64,000 bases of DNA from Dolomedes plantarius (Eukaryota; Arthropoda; Arachnida; Araneae; Dolomedidae), in NCBI GenBank assembly GCA_907164885.2, contig OU015490.1, positions 225,107,554 through 225,171,553 of the forward strand, in the 5' to 3' direction. Under the pieces are notes generated by a model, which ran no database searches, was not told the origin of the DNA, and worked only from the letters and a program-made list of their open reading frames with translations. Positions 1-10,574 of this stretch are shown piece after piece. Made by a program: the position numbers and the translations under genes. Position 1 is the first letter of the stretch. Every line of letters starts with the position of its first letter.

Positions 1-631
1 ATGCATTCCCAAACTGTCTGATGTTTCCACGCAAATCTTGCAATGATCGATCAAAAGCCTTTGAGCGATTTTTTGCGTGCCATTGTACATTCATCCCAAA
101 CAATAAGTTTGCATTTCTGCAATACTTTTCCCATGTCGGATGCTTTTGAAATGTTGCACGTGGGAGTTTCAATGAATTGTATGTTTAATGGCAATTTCAA
201 AGCGGAATGTGCTGTTCTTCCATCTGGTAGCAATGTCGCAGCTATTCCGGACGACGCAAGAGCTAAGGTTATGTTATTTTGGGATCGAATTGCTGCCATA
301 ATCAATCTAATTAGGAACGTTTTACCAGTTCCTCCTGGCGCATCAAAGAAGAAGATTTCTCCAACCCGTTATTGACAGTTTGCATTATTTGATCGTAAAT
401 GCCTTTTTGCTCAAGCGTTAGCTTAGGAATATTTGATTGCACATACGACAAAAGATCACCCGTGTTGCAATTATGTTCACGACGCAATTCTACATCGAAC
501 GAAGCATCAGCAGATCGATTCGGTGATGGCATTCCCAATTGATTGAGAACTTTGTTCGCGATTTCTAAGCACAAATCTTCAATCATTATCAACGCTTCGT
601 TGTAGATTTCTGCTGTGAAATCCACGTTCAT
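1..631 (-). pseudogene. PIF1-like helicase N-terminal fragment (Helitron A)
   Basis: Two minus-strand reading blocks (631-311, 305-51) in different frames give an EIYNEALIMIEDLCLEIANK block, then a block with the Walker-A-following motif LALASSGIAATLLPDGRTAH and a Walker-B-like motif IVWDECTMA. These are typical of the SF1 PIF1 helicase domain fused to Rep in animal Helitrons. The glycine-rich P-loop lies at the frame break, where it reads PGGTGKT in copy B. The helicase would unwind DNA during rolling-circle transposition. The gene is frameshifted, lacks Rep and is cut by the window edge, so it is a dead fragment. Confidence 0.85.
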
Positions 632-718
632 ATTTAAATTTTCCTCGCGTATTCGATGGAAAATATCTTCAGCTATGTGCGTTCTCTTATCTCTTCGATC
701 GTCTTTTATTGTCTAGAA

Positions 719-1540
719 CAGAGCTCCGCAACCTTTTATCTTCCACGACACAACGTTTTTTTCGATAATTCTGCGGCACACCACAAGAAAAAGCTTGCAA
801 ATATATAAATTACAATAAATACGTATATGTTTTTATTAGATAAAAAACACAACAAAATAGCTCTATTTATCAAGATAATTATAATAATTTAAGTTTTATA
901 TAAATCATTTTGAACTGTACACCAACACAAGAACAAAAATATAAAATTATAGTTTACAAGTAAAAAAAATTTCTCTTTAAATTTTTATATTAAAATTTGT
1001 TTTTTGGTCTTTAGTTAAGCCTAATAAATCAAAGTTAATTTAAACATAACAAATTTATTAATGAGATATTTGAGATTGTTTTGATAAATGTGCGTTTTAT
1101 ATTTGCACGTTTTATATTTGGCTCTATAATAGAAAGAGCTACAGTTCATGGTCAAGGCCTTTTAAATATGATCGTTTGTCATTTTCAATTAGAACCAGTG
1201 TCGAAAAACTTTGTTCGCATAAGTATGTCGTAGAAAGTAGGAGCAAAATTGCAATGGCCTTGTCAGAAATTTGTGGATATTCTTTCTTAACTGAAATCCA
1301 GAAATATGACGCTCGAGCATACACACAATGTATGGCTAACATGTTTATGTTTTGTGTATAATTTCAACCCAGAAAAATTACATATTAAAAAAAAGTTAGA
1401 GGAATATTTTACTTAGAAAAATTTCAATTTAATGCGGTGGTTAATTTTTTTATTATCATAATCGATAAAATCACGGCGGCACAGTCAAGATTACCTCGCG
1501 GCACACTAGTGTGCCACGGCACAGCGGTTGCGGAGCACTG
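719..1540 (-). mobile_element. hAT-type DNA transposon, internally deleted, in Helitron A
   Basis: The ends are inverted repeats, CAGAGCTCCGCAACC at 719-733 and its complement with one mismatch at 1526-1540. An exact 8-bp duplication GTCTAGAA flanks the element at 711-718 and 1541-1548. Helitron copy B has the same site unfilled at 3835-3842. The 8-bp duplication and the CAG ends are diagnostic of the hAT superfamily. At 822 bp it is a deletion derivative that retains only a scrap of transposase. Confidence 0.93.
1139..1342 (-). pseudogene. hAT transposase C-terminal (dimerisation) fragment
   Basis: A 67-residue reading block contains the run ILLLLSTTYLCEQSFSTL, which matches the hAT C-terminal dimerisation signature (hydrophobic run, then T-Y-x-C-E-x-x-F-S) seen in ZBED5/SCAND3-type transposases. 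It lies inside the 719-1540 element in the expected orientation. The catalytic region is absent, so it cannot move DNA itself. Confidence 0.75.
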
Positions 1541-1548
1541 GTCTAGAA

Positions 1549-1879
1549 CGATCCCTGCGTACTTTATGACCTGTGGGGACTGCTGAAAGTGGGATCGCAC
1601 CCCACCGTGACAAATTTCTGTTCTGAGGGGGAAGGGAAAGACATTTCTCGTTTGCCGTAAAATATTTAGTATAGTGTGTGTTTAAAAAAAAGCATGTTAA
1701 TACCTGTCACAGGTGTGGCATGTATTAACATGCCACATTGTGAGTGTTTCTATAACAGGTATATAGAAACACTCACGTATTCGAATGCAACGTTGTGTCA
1801 AAATTTCAAAGAAATCGGTGAAGAACTTTCGGAGATTTGAGGTTTTGAACAAACGAACATTTACATTTTTATTTATATA
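1549..1879 (-). repeat. Helitron A 5' terminal region with palindromic expansion
   Basis: This block aligns with 3843-4147 of copy B. Relative to B it carries extra palindromic sequence around 1690-1785, where gcatgttaata and tattaacatgc, and gtgtttctat and atagaaacac, form inverted pairs. The rest is near the 5' terminus and ends at 1879. Confidence 0.6.
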
Positions 1880-1909
1880 CTAGCTGTACCCGGCCACGCG
1901 TTGCTGTGG
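1880..1909 (-). other. Helitron B 3' terminus: hairpin plus CTAG
   Basis: Read on the minus strand, CCACAGCAACGCGTGG (1909-1894) folds with CCAC pairing GTGG and GC pairing GC around an AAC loop. Ten bases later comes CTAG (1883-1880). A 16-20-nt hairpin 10-12 nt upstream of CTRR is the canonical Helitron 3' stop signal. Confidence 0.85.
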
Positions 1910-2189
1910 TTCAGTCTGGTTAAATGGAAAAGAAAGAAAAGAGAAAGCACGTTTCTAATATGTTTAATTTATAAAGGCTACAAAGTTGTTACTCATTTAG
2001 CCCTACCCAGGGGGCATGTGTAACTTAAAGCATGCTACGGACGCGAGTAACGTTACCCCCTCAAATATTTTATAGTTCAGTTTTTAGTACTTGCTTGTTT
2101 TATGTAATCTCTTGGCGAAAGAATTATGTTCCCGTTCGCCTGCTGCATTGAAAGTAAAAAAAAAATTTAAATATTTAATTTTACAATAC

Positions 2190-3007
2190 TTAGGGGTATA
2201 CAATATTTTTTGTTGTTCCATTGTCTGAGCAGATATATAGATTGTCTGGTTTTCTGACTCTAGAACACGCAACATATAATTGTCCATGTGAGAAACAATC
2301 CGTGTCTTAATCTAACCCGCACAATTGTAAAGATTCGCCCTGAGCTTTATTGATGATGATTGCAAACGCCCATCGAATTGGGAATTCCAATCTCTTAAAT
2401 TTAAATGGAATATCCGTTGGAATCATGGGAATGCGAGGAATGAGGACATCTTCACCTTTGAATGGTCCTGTCAAGATCGTCCCTTCTATGACGTTGCTCA
2501 GTAACTTTTTTACTGCAAGCCATGTGCCGTTGCAAAGCTTTGGTTGGTTGATATTTCGCAACATTATAATTGGCACGCCGATTTTCAATTGCAGTACGTG
2601 CGGTGGCATCCCTGGCAGATCGAATGAATTCAAAAATTCTGTCGGATAATTAACCGCTCATCTGCTTCCACAAGAGTGTCGACGGACATGTATGTGACTG
2701 CCTCGCTTTGAATGTTATATTGATTGATATTGTTAAGTTCGTAGACATCTTTGTTCTTGGTGGCAATAATAGCTCGTTCACTCATCAAATCATGATTCTT
2801 ATAATTGATTTGAATATTGGGATATACTTTTTCAACCAATTCTTCTTTTGGCGATAATAAATTGCAGAATTTATGATGCAATGAAATTCGACCTGATGTC
2901 AGAACAACCGCCACCTTTCCGTTCCCAATTTCCAGCAATTGATATGAGAATAACTCAATTGATCTATCGTTTTGCAGATGGACACGTATATTTGTAGATA
3001 ATTTCAA
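2190..3007 (-). pseudogene. PIF1-like helicase C-terminal part (Helitron B)
   Basis: Minus-strand blocks 3007-2630 and 2633-2307, then a shifted frame to a TAA at 2190-2192. Visible motifs are [40 protein letters not shown] and the C-terminal HGQLYVACSRVRKPDNLYI. These are helicase motifs V-VI of the PIF1 family as found in Helitron proteins. At least two frame breaks separate the pieces. The family acts in rolling-circle transposition; this copy is inactive. Confidence 0.9.
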
Positions 3008-3233
3008 CGTCTTTAAGTGTCAACACAAAGTAGAAAATTTCAGGCAAGCATTTATTTCCTCCGCTGGTGTCGATCGAGGAATTATAGGTAATGTTTACCT
3101 CAAATCTCATGCAAGCAATATTAATGCGTTCCTAAATGGTCTGATATTTCCACGCAAATCTTGCAATGATCGATCAAGAGCACTCGAGGGATTTTTTGTG
3201 TGCCATTGTACATTCATCCCAAACAATAAGTTT

Positions 3234-3716
3234 TCATTTCTGCAATACTTTCCCTATGCCGGACGCTTTGGAAATGTTGCACGTGGGAGTTTCAATAAAT
3301 TGGATGTTCAATGGCAATGTCAAAGCGGAATGTGCAGTTCTTCCACCTGGTAGCAATGTCGCAGCTATTCCGGACGACGCAAGCGCTAAGGCTATGTCAT
3401 TTTGGGATCCAATTGCTGCCAGAATCAATCTAATTTGGAACGTTTTACCAGTTCCTCCTGGCGCATCTACGAAGAAGATTTCTCCATCCCCGTTATTGAC
3501 AGTTTGCATTATTTGATCTTAAATGCCTTTTTGCTCAAGCGTTAACTTAGGAATATTTGATTGCACATACGACAAAAGATCCCCCGTGTTGTAATTTTGT
3601 TCACGACGCAATTCTACATCGAACGAAGCATCAGCAGATCGATTCGGTGATGGCTTTCCCAATTGATTGAGAACTTTGTTCGCGATTTCTAAGCACAAAT
3701 CTTCAATCATTATCAA
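3234..3716 (-). pseudogene. PIF1-like helicase N-terminal part (Helitron B)
   Basis: Blocks 3716-3519 and 3509-3234 give the same sequence as Helitron A, with the P-loop VDAPGGTGKTFQIRLIL intact and the adjoining LALASSGIAATLLPGGRTAH. A stop between the blocks and the missing centre (between about 3230 and 3010) show it is a deleted pseudogene. Near identity to the copy at 1-631 supports a common origin. Confidence 0.88.
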
Positions 3717-4166
3717 CTCTTCGTTGTAGATTTATGCTGTGAAATCCATGTTCATATTTGAATTTTTCCCGCGGATTCGACGGAAAATATCTTCAGACAT
3801 GTTCGTTCTCTTATCTCTTCAATTGTCTTTTATTGTCTAGAACGATCTCTGCGTACTTTATGACCTGTGGGGACTGCTGATATTGGGGTCGCAACCCACC
3901 GTGACAAATTTCTGTTCCGAGGGAGAAGGGAAAGACATTTTTCGTTTGCCGTAAAATATTTAGTATAGCGTGTGTTAAAAAAAAAGCATGTTTATACCTG
4001 TCATAGGTGTAATATCTATTTAATAGGTATATAAAAACACTCACGTATTTGAATGCAACGTTGTATAAAAATTTCAAAGAAATCGGTGAAGAACTTTCGG
4101 AGATTTGAGGTTTTGAACAAACGAACATTTACATTTTTATTTATATAGATATATAATATATATATA

Positions 4167-6437
4167 CAGTTGGTTCTCTGTTTAACGACTTTCAAGGGAC
4201 CGTGAAAAATCGTCCTTAAGTAGAGATCGTCCTTAAACAGAATTTGTGAAAAAATATCATTTCCCTACACACTTTACAGGCTTGGGACTGTCAATATATT
4301 TCTTAATATTTGGCGTCTTTAAAAATGTTATTTTTATTATCATCATTATTTTATTCACAAAAAGTTATTTTAAATTACATTGAAAAAAAAAGAGTACAAA
4401 CAATACAATAAATTACGTTTTAAAAAATTCAAAAAGTGTTGATTGCTTTATTCGCCTTGTTTTCGTTATTCTCTTCTCCAGATTTTCTAAAATGTTAAAT
4501 GAGTCAACTTCCATTTTCGATGTAATATAGCGTCGGAGAACATCTAGAGCAGAAATTGCATCTGTGTAAGACGGTTGCAGTGTCTCGTTTTAGGTGTCTT
4601 CAACTTCACCTTTTTCGTCTGACACTGTGTTTTCGTTTACAATATCTTCATAAATTTGTTCTACATTTCTGAAATCTGTTGTTAAAACATATTTATCACA
4701 ATTGTAGAAATCTTGAATTGAAACATCCTCATCTTCAACAAGACTTCTCCATTCTTCAGGGGTAATGTCATCTTCGTTGATTTCTTCATCCGTACTTTGC
4801 AGTCCCACTACAAGTTCTTTGTGAATTCCAGCAACGCGAAAGCAGTTTTTTATTGTGGATGAAAAAACTTCTTTCCATGCTGATATTATCATGTGCATTG
4901 CTTCCAAGATTGTAAATTTTCTAATTTTTATACTGTCAGCCGAATTGTTTATTAATTTCCTAATTAAAGACTTTCTGTAGTATGCTTTCACACTGCGAAT
5001 GATACCCAGGTCTAATGGCTACAACTTGCTAGTGCAATTAGCTGGTAAGAAATGGATAGTCAAATTTGTAAGTCCAGGGATATTTGGAGTATGTGCAGTG
5101 CATCGGTCGATTAAAAGTAAAACTTTTCTCTTTTCTCGATGCATTTTTGCATCAAATTTTCTAATCCAGTCAATAAAAATTTGTGATGTAATCCACGCTT
5201 TATTGTTATTGCGGTACTCACAAGGTTTCCTGGTGATATTCTTAAAACACCTTGGTTGCTTTGATTTGCCTATAACTAATGGTGGAAATTTCTCAGATCT
5301 ATCCGAATTAGTGCACAGTAAAACAGTCAATCGTTCCTTACTACTGTGTTTTCCACCAAAACACTTTTCGCCCATATACGTTAAGGTTTTATTAGGCACC
5401 ATATTGTAGAATAGGCCCGTCTCATCTGCATTGAATATGTTCTTCTCATCATATCCATCTAATATCCCCTTCAGCACTATTTTCCATTCATCCACTATTT
5501 TTTCATCTACGGAGCCACTTTCGCCAGATATGCTTTTAAATACAAGCCCGTATCTTTCTTTGAACTTTGTTAGCCAACCAGCCGAAGCCTGAAAATTTTG
5601 CATTCCAAACTTTTCTGCCAGAATAATAGCATTTTCTTTAAATATCACTCCGGAAATTGGAATGTTAGATGCTCTTGCTTGATGAAACCATTGCAGGACT
5701 GCCTTCTCAAACTCTTCTGATCGGCCACATTGAATTTTCTGCCGTTTGGATTTGGATCCCAAACCAATTTTTTGTGCTGCTTCAAGAATTTTCTCTTTGC
5801 TTGCTAAAATGCCTTTGAGAGTAGACTCGGGTAGCTGAAATTGTCTTGCGAATTGGACTTTTGTTATTCCAACACTTTCTTCCCAGTTTTCAATAATTTT
5901 CACTTTTTCGTGTAGCGTAAGATGCTTTCGCTTTGATGCCATTTTGCTCTGCTCAATCGTATTCGTACTGGAATGAGCTCCTACACACAACCATGAATTC
6001 TCTAAACATGAATACGTGTTTCCCAGAAGGAGTGAGAGAGGGGTAGTTTTGGACAGTTCGTAAATCACATGACAACATGGTAGGTACAATAGAGTGATTC
6101 CACACCCGCACTAAGAAATTCGATCCGCCAGGGAAGATAAGAATGTTCGATCTTCCGAGAAACAGTAATCCCTCCCCTCCCCCGGTTTTTTCCACTGCAA
6201 CAAGTCTATGATTGCAACAAACATAAAGGAAATTCCGGATCTGTTATTGAAACCAAACTCCCCCACAGAAAGTAACCCTCCTGGAGATAAAATGTTGAAG
6301 AAAAAGTTTATCATGTAAGAAAAAATCGTCGTTAAATAGAAACAAAATCGTCTTAAAATAGAATTTTTTTACGTCGAAGGGACCGGGACCGGGAAATATC
6401 GTCCTTAAATAGAGATCGTCGTTAAACAGAGAACCAA

Positions 6438-6440
<3 letters not shown>
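4167..6440 (-). mobile_element. Tigger (pogo) DNA transposon, full length
   Basis: It has perfect 23-bp terminal inverted repeats, starting CAGTTGGTTCTCTGTTTAAC at 4167 and ending with the complement at 6440. TA dinucleotides flank both sides, and the target is an AT microsatellite. Further copies of an ATCGTCCTTAAAYAG-type motif lie just inside both ends. The transposase fills the minus strand. The 2274-bp length is normal for Tigger-type pogo elements. Intact termini and one coding lesion imply recent activity. Confidence 0.95.
4590..5942 (-). pseudogene. Tigger transposase, disabled by a single in-frame stop
   Basis: DDE transposase of the pogo/Tigger family, which cuts and pastes DNA at TA. 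It starts at the ATG at 5942 (MASKRKHLTLHEKVKIIENW), a Psq-type helix-turn-helix followed by a CENP-B-type DNA-binding domain (about residues 1-150). Catalytic acidic motifs are FNADETGLFYN, LLLIDRCTAH (LLLLDNC is usual, so N to R) and PLDLG. The frame is open for 307 codons, meets TAG at 5019-5021 where CAG (Gln, in QPLDLG) is expected, then stays open for 142 codons to 4590. No frameshift is visible. A C-to-T change explains the stop. The break falls just before the third catalytic aspartate, so the truncated product should be inactive. Confidence 0.95.
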
Positions 6441-6471
<31 letters not shown>

Positions 6472-6669
6472 ATTGTTAAGTTGAATAAATGAATTCATAT
6501 TAAATTCTCACTTAAAAAAACACGTTTTCTCTTGAAAAATACGAAAAATCCGTATTATGGTTTCCGTGTCAAAGCCCTGAGCTGTGCGCGCGCGCCATCT
6601 AGTGGCAGCTACCAAATGTGAGACACATTTTTAACACTGAGCTACTCCTCCTTCTGTAGCTTCATGATA
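6441..6669. other. Intergenic: TA repeat and plain AT-rich DNA
   Basis: An AT dinucleotide tract follows the Tigger element (6441-6468), then unassigned sequence with a short GC alternation (gcgcgcgcgcc near 6588). No ORF or repeat could be assigned. The TA at 6670-6671 is the left target site of the next nest. Confidence 0.5.
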
Positions 6670-6676
6670 TACCGCG

Positions 6677-6845
6677 TGTAACGTTCCTAGCACCTAATGG
6701 AAGTTACTGGTAAACAAGTTCAAATGAAGACAGGGCAAGATTGCAATAGAACACAAACTTTATTGGCCGCCATTATATACTCAACTACGCTCTAGATCTA
6801 GCTGTTGCCACTTACATAAACTTACTACTCGATGATGACATGACT
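6677..6845 (-). repeat. Gypsy-A 3' LTR
   Basis: It starts TGTAACGTTCCTAGCAC on the plus strand and matches the right-hand LTR, with a handful of substitutions and a 7-bp indel (gctgttgcc versus gc). Its far end is blurred: the terminal T of the other LTR is changed here. Confidence 0.9.
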
Positions 6846-6862
6846 TCTTCCCTTTTAAAGAA
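6846..6862 (-). other. Gypsy-A polypurine tract
   Basis: Minus strand CTTTAAAAGGGAAGAA lies immediately upstream of the 3' LTR, where plus-strand DNA synthesis is primed. Confidence 0.7.
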
Positions 6863-6902
6863 AACACAAAAATAACATAAATACAAAACAAGTAACAAAT
6901 AT

Positions 6903-7670
6903 TTATAAGTCAAGACGTTTAGGTGGGCGGACACTTCGACCGGAACGGGTGGTAATCGTTTTAGCGATGTTAGACGATCTTTTAGCAATTGCCGAAGTCG
7001 AAACTGCGGGACGAGCAACAGGACAGGAATCGGGAGGTATTGAACTTGCAGACAAAGGGTTAATCACAATCTCTCTATCTGGAGGAATCACTGCCTTTGT
7101 GCGTTGGATCACTTCTGAATTTCGTCTATAAGTTTCGCCATCGGCAGTAGTCAATATATAAGACAGCGGAGCATCTGCAGTTCCAGATATTGTCGCAGGA
7201 ACCCAGTTCCTATGAGACGTTTTTAATTTAACCTTTTCTCCGTCCACAAAATATGTGGAGTTAGCACTCGAAGTTGTTGCACCAAGACGCTGCTTTTCTC
7301 TCGCCAACTGCAGAGGAACAGAAGAGGATTCTCGTGGTAAGCGCAGAGATGGATGGATAGGTATTAGAGTTCGAGTAGGACGTCCAAACAGCCTTTGTTT
7401 AGGCGATGACAAATTATTGCGAGGAGTATTTCTCGAATTCAAGAGTGCCAGTCTGTAATCTATATGTTCAATTTTACATCTTTTCAACAACAGTTTTGCT
7501 TCATGAACATACCGTTCAGCTAACCCATTGAACTTTGGATAGTGTGGGCTAGATGTCTGATGCCTAATTTTCCAGTTATGAGCAAATTTGCGGAAAGCTT
7601 CTGAACTGTATTGAGGCCCATTATCAGATTCTAAAATATCTGGTGTACCATTAGAAAAGATGAGGGTGAC
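6903..7670 (-). pseudogene. Gypsy-A integrase, core end and C-terminal domain
   Basis: The minus frame starts at about 7670 with IFSNGTPDILESDNGPQYSS (second catalytic Asp in SDNGPQ), then HYPKFNGLAERYVHEAK (catalytic Glu) and a basic tail containing KLKTSHRNWVPATI and TTRSGRSVRPPKRLDL. This is a K02A2.6-type Gypsy integrase lacking its first catalytic region, which was lost at the BEL junction. It would insert cDNA into the host genome; here it is truncated. Confidence 0.88.
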
Positions 7671-7986
7671 GGGGTTTCGAATGCCGTGATGTCGCGTAGA
7701 ATAGTTCAGTCATTAAACACTAATTTGTCTTTTAAGCTTTAATATTCAGAGGTGCCACAACAAAATATGTAATCCAGGTGGGGTATCTTTCAACCCAAGA
7801 AGAACATGAACAGGTATCTTTCAACCCAAGCGGACATAGCATGAATAGGTATCTTACAACCTGACAACAATGGTGGTGGTTCACACTTTTTATTCTAACT
7901 ACGCATTAAAAGTATACAAAACAATTTTGACACAGCGCCCTCTACCGGCGAGCAGAGAATGTTGAGGAGGTCGGAGTTATTCAACA
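7667..7986 (-). repeat. BEL/Pao 3' LTR (probable)
   Basis: The minus strand starts TGTTGAATAACTCC just after a purine-rich tract (ATTATCAGGTGGGGAG). It contains three spaced copies of a GGTATCTTWCAACC motif (7783-7860). No second LTR survives, so the outer limit is inferred from where Gypsy integrase coding resumes. Confidence 0.65.
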
Positions 7987-8117
7987 CTCCCCACCTGATA
8001 ATTTTTTCTTCGAAAATTATCACACTGAAATAAAACAAAAATTAATATCATATAAGAATAATGAATGAAAATTTTTTTAAATGTTACACATTAAAATAAA
8101 ACTGTAAGAAAGTTCAA

Positions 8118-8441
8118 TTATTCAGATAGTTCCAAAGAATATATTAGCTGTATAGGCCTTTTAAACTGTCCTTTTTTAGTTTCCACAACACAAGAACGGA
8201 TAAGTCCATCACGTCCTTTAAAAACTTCAATAATTCGTCCTAAGTCCCACAAAAATTTTGATTTTTGACTTCTTTCAACCAGAACTACATCGTCCACTGA
8301 AAGTTCTTTTTTCGCTTGTGGTGTTCCGAAATAATGAAAATTTCTAAGGCTCAGCATATATTCCTTTTTCCATTTAGTACACAGTTGACGTAAAAGTTTG
8401 GTTTGGTAAAGCTTACGCCTTAAAAGTGCATCTCTTGTCAC
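8118..8441 (-). pseudogene. BEL/Pao integrase C-terminal (DUF5641-like) domain
   Basis: About 107 residues include VDDVVLVERSQ, LWDLGRIIEVFKGRDGLIRS and FKRPIQLIYSLE, the pattern of the DUF5641 domain that ends Pao polyproteins. It follows the integrase core with a short gap (about 8450-8610) whose frame is disrupted. It would help the integrase bind DNA; it is part of a dead polyprotein. Confidence 0.85.
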
Positions 8442-8609
8442 CTTTGTCGAATCAGGAATTAAAACTTCTGCGAAGTTAAAGGGTTATTCACTCTTGCGTC
8501 CAGCAAGAAGAAAATGTGCTGGCGAAAGAGGCTCTGGTTCAGTTGAATCATCGTATACGTAGGTTAAAGGTCTCTGGTTCAAAACGTTTTCAATTTCTGC
8601 TAGGATGGT

Positions 8610-10560
8610 CATAATTCCTTCAAATGACAGTTGGGGCTCGACCAAGAATTTTCTTCAGTGGTTCTTTTATCGATCTCATTAAGCGCTCATAAAACCCTCC
8701 CCGCCATGGGGCAAGCTCAACAATGAACTTCCAAGTTATACCTTCAGATGACAGAAAGTTCTTAAATTCATTTTTTCTTATAACATCGACGAATTGTTGT
8801 ATGTCTTTACTAACGAACTTAAAAGTTTTGGCGTTATCCGAATAAAATACCTTACAATTTCCACGTTGGGAAATGAAACGTCTAAGAGCTAAAATAAATT
8901 TTTGTGATGACGACGAAACAAGCTCCAAATGGACAGCGCGCGTGATATGGATTGCACAGGTAAACAACGTAATATAAGATTTTTGAACTTCTGTTCCTAA
9001 TTTAACGAAGACTGGGCCAGTGAAATCGACGCCAGTGACACTGAAAGGGGGGGGGGGGGATGTCTTCTACATTTCTGTCTCTCGGTAATTGACCAGTCAT
9101 TTGCTCGGCTGGTTTTGCAGAAAATATTCGGCATAGCAGGCAATTATTGGTGACTTTTTTTACAAGTTGTCGACCTTTGGGTATCCAATATTTCTCTCTT
9201 ATTTTTGTTAAAGTAGCTGCAACTCCGGCATGTAACACTTTGTTGTGTTCATGAAGCACTATTAGTTCAGTTAACCGAGCATCTCGGGGAAGAAGAATTG
9301 GGTGCTTCTCGGTTAATGTGAATTCCGATTCTTCCAATCTACCCTTGATTCGAAAAATTTGATTTTCGTCAAGAAAAGAGGCTAAACTAAATATATTAGA
9401 GTCAGCAGGAATAAGTTTAGAGGACTTAAGAGTTTTGATTTCAGAGGCGAAATATTCGAGTTGAACTTCACGAATACAAATTATTTCAGCCTGTTGAATT
9501 TCAGTAGCAACAAGAGGACCACTGAATGTTGACAATTTTCTAGCTCTGGATAAAAAACGATATATCCATGCTACCACTCTGAGAAGTTTTAAAAGACTGC
9601 TATAACGTTTAAAATCTAAAATGGGGTCCTTACTGGTGATACAAGTAGACAAAATAGCTATTTTTCGACGTTCTAACTGGGTTTCATCTATAATCTCACA
9701 AGATTGTTGCAGTGGCCAATTTGATGGGGACTCCTGTAGCCATGATGGTCCAAACCACCAAAGAGAACTATTTTGTAACGTTTTGCCATCTACACCTTTA
9801 GTAAGAAGATCAGCAGGGTTTTCCTTGCCTCTGCAAAATCTCCAACTGCTTGTTGCAGTAGACTCGTGAATTTCTGCAACCCTGCAGACGAAGGGTTTCC
9901 AATCCTTGGAGGATCTCCTGATCCAACATAAGACAATTTGCGAATCTGTCCATAGGAACGTGTTCTTAATAATGATGTCACCAAATAACTGATGTAGATA
10001 TTTTGACATTCTGGAAGCAATGACGGCTCCCATCAGTTCAAGGCGAGGCAACGTTAAAGTTTTGAGAGGAGCGACTCTACTTTTAGAACAGATGAAGGCA
10101 GTTTTTATTTCGTCTAATTTGTTCGTGAACTGAAAGTAAGCAACAGCACCATAAGCCTTTTGGCTTGAGTCACAAAATATATGTAATGAGATTTCATAGT
10201 TATTCAACATGTCACAATTTGGGAAGTATCTCCAAGGAACTGAAATACACTGCAAGATGCTTAGTTCAGAATACCATGTCTGAAATTCAATTTTAATTTC
10301 TTCTGGAAGATCATCATCCCAATCTACGCCCAGAATCCAAATTTTCTGCAGCAACAGTTTAATCCTAACTATAAAGGGCGTGACGTAGCCTGCGGGATCG
10401 TACAGCTTTGCTGCCGTTTTTAAAATCACTCTCTTTGTGACATTTCTCATATCTAAGGTATTATTCGAAAGCTCGTGCAAATCAATCTTAATCGTATCTT
10501 CGTCAGTGTTCCATAAAAAACCTAACACTTTTGAGGGTGCAAGGTCGAGATGTTTGCTGA
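8610..10560 (-). pseudogene. BEL/Pao pol: RT end, RNase H, integrase core
   Basis: The minus frame 10560-9002 shows the RT connection (KVLGFLWN, LYDPAGYVTPF), RNase H (IFCDSSQKAYGAVAY, LPRLELMGAV, WTDSQIVLCWI, KENPADLLTKG) and integrase zinc-binding residues (H-x3-H and C-LLC near HEHNKVLHAG and NNCLLCRIF). A 13-base C run (9048-9060, minus) breaks the frame. Reading resumes with VTGVDFTGPVF and FTCAIHITRAVHLEL, then APWRGGFYERLMRSIK holding the catalytic Glu. Removing the run's extra base would restore frame, so a sequencing error is possible. Confidence 0.93.
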
Positions 10561-10574
10561 GACACCGGACACTG

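Larger units (their letters stand above)
1..1879 (-). mobile_element. Helitron copy A, 5' end at 1879, runs off the window start
   Basis: Minus-strand Helitron remnant. The blocks 1-710 and 1549-1879 are homologous to 3120-3834 and 3843-4147 of the neighbouring copy B. Its 5' end is at 1879, directly against the CTAG 3' end of copy B, so the two lie head-to-tail. The first two bases (TC) present in copy B are missing here. It carries part of a PIF1-type helicase gene and is split by a hAT element (719-1540). The 3' end lies outside the window. The call rests on the homology, the helicase and the characteristic 5' end of copy B. Confidence 0.8.
1880..4149 (-). mobile_element. Helitron copy B (non-functional, both termini present)
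   Basis: On the minus strand it begins with TCTATATAAATAAAAATG (4149 downwards) and ends with CTAG (1883-1880), followed by T. It is preceded by A, as expected for Helitron insertion between A and T. A GC-rich hairpin sits about 10 nt before the CTAG. The body holds PIF1-type helicase N- and C-terminal blocks but no visible Rep domain, so this 2.27-kb copy is internally deleted. It has no target duplication, consistent with Helitrons. Confidence 0.88.
7667..10572 (-). mobile_element. BEL/Pao retrotransposon, 5'-truncated, inside Gypsy-A integrase
   Basis: It retains the end of RT, RNase H, integrase, a DUF5641-type C-terminal domain, a purine tract and one LTR-like block (about 7667-7986). 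The 5' LTR, gag, protease and most of RT are missing. Gypsy-A coding stops at about 10575 and resumes at about 7670 with roughly 70 residues lost, so a deletion spanned the junction after insertion. Boundaries are approximate by some tens of bases. Confidence 0.85.

Noticed and set aside
43..375. Plus-strand ORFs opposite the Helitron helicase (also 3166-3516 and 2350-2649)
   Set aside because: Antisense shadows of the conserved minus-strand PIF1 coding; no recognisable protein.
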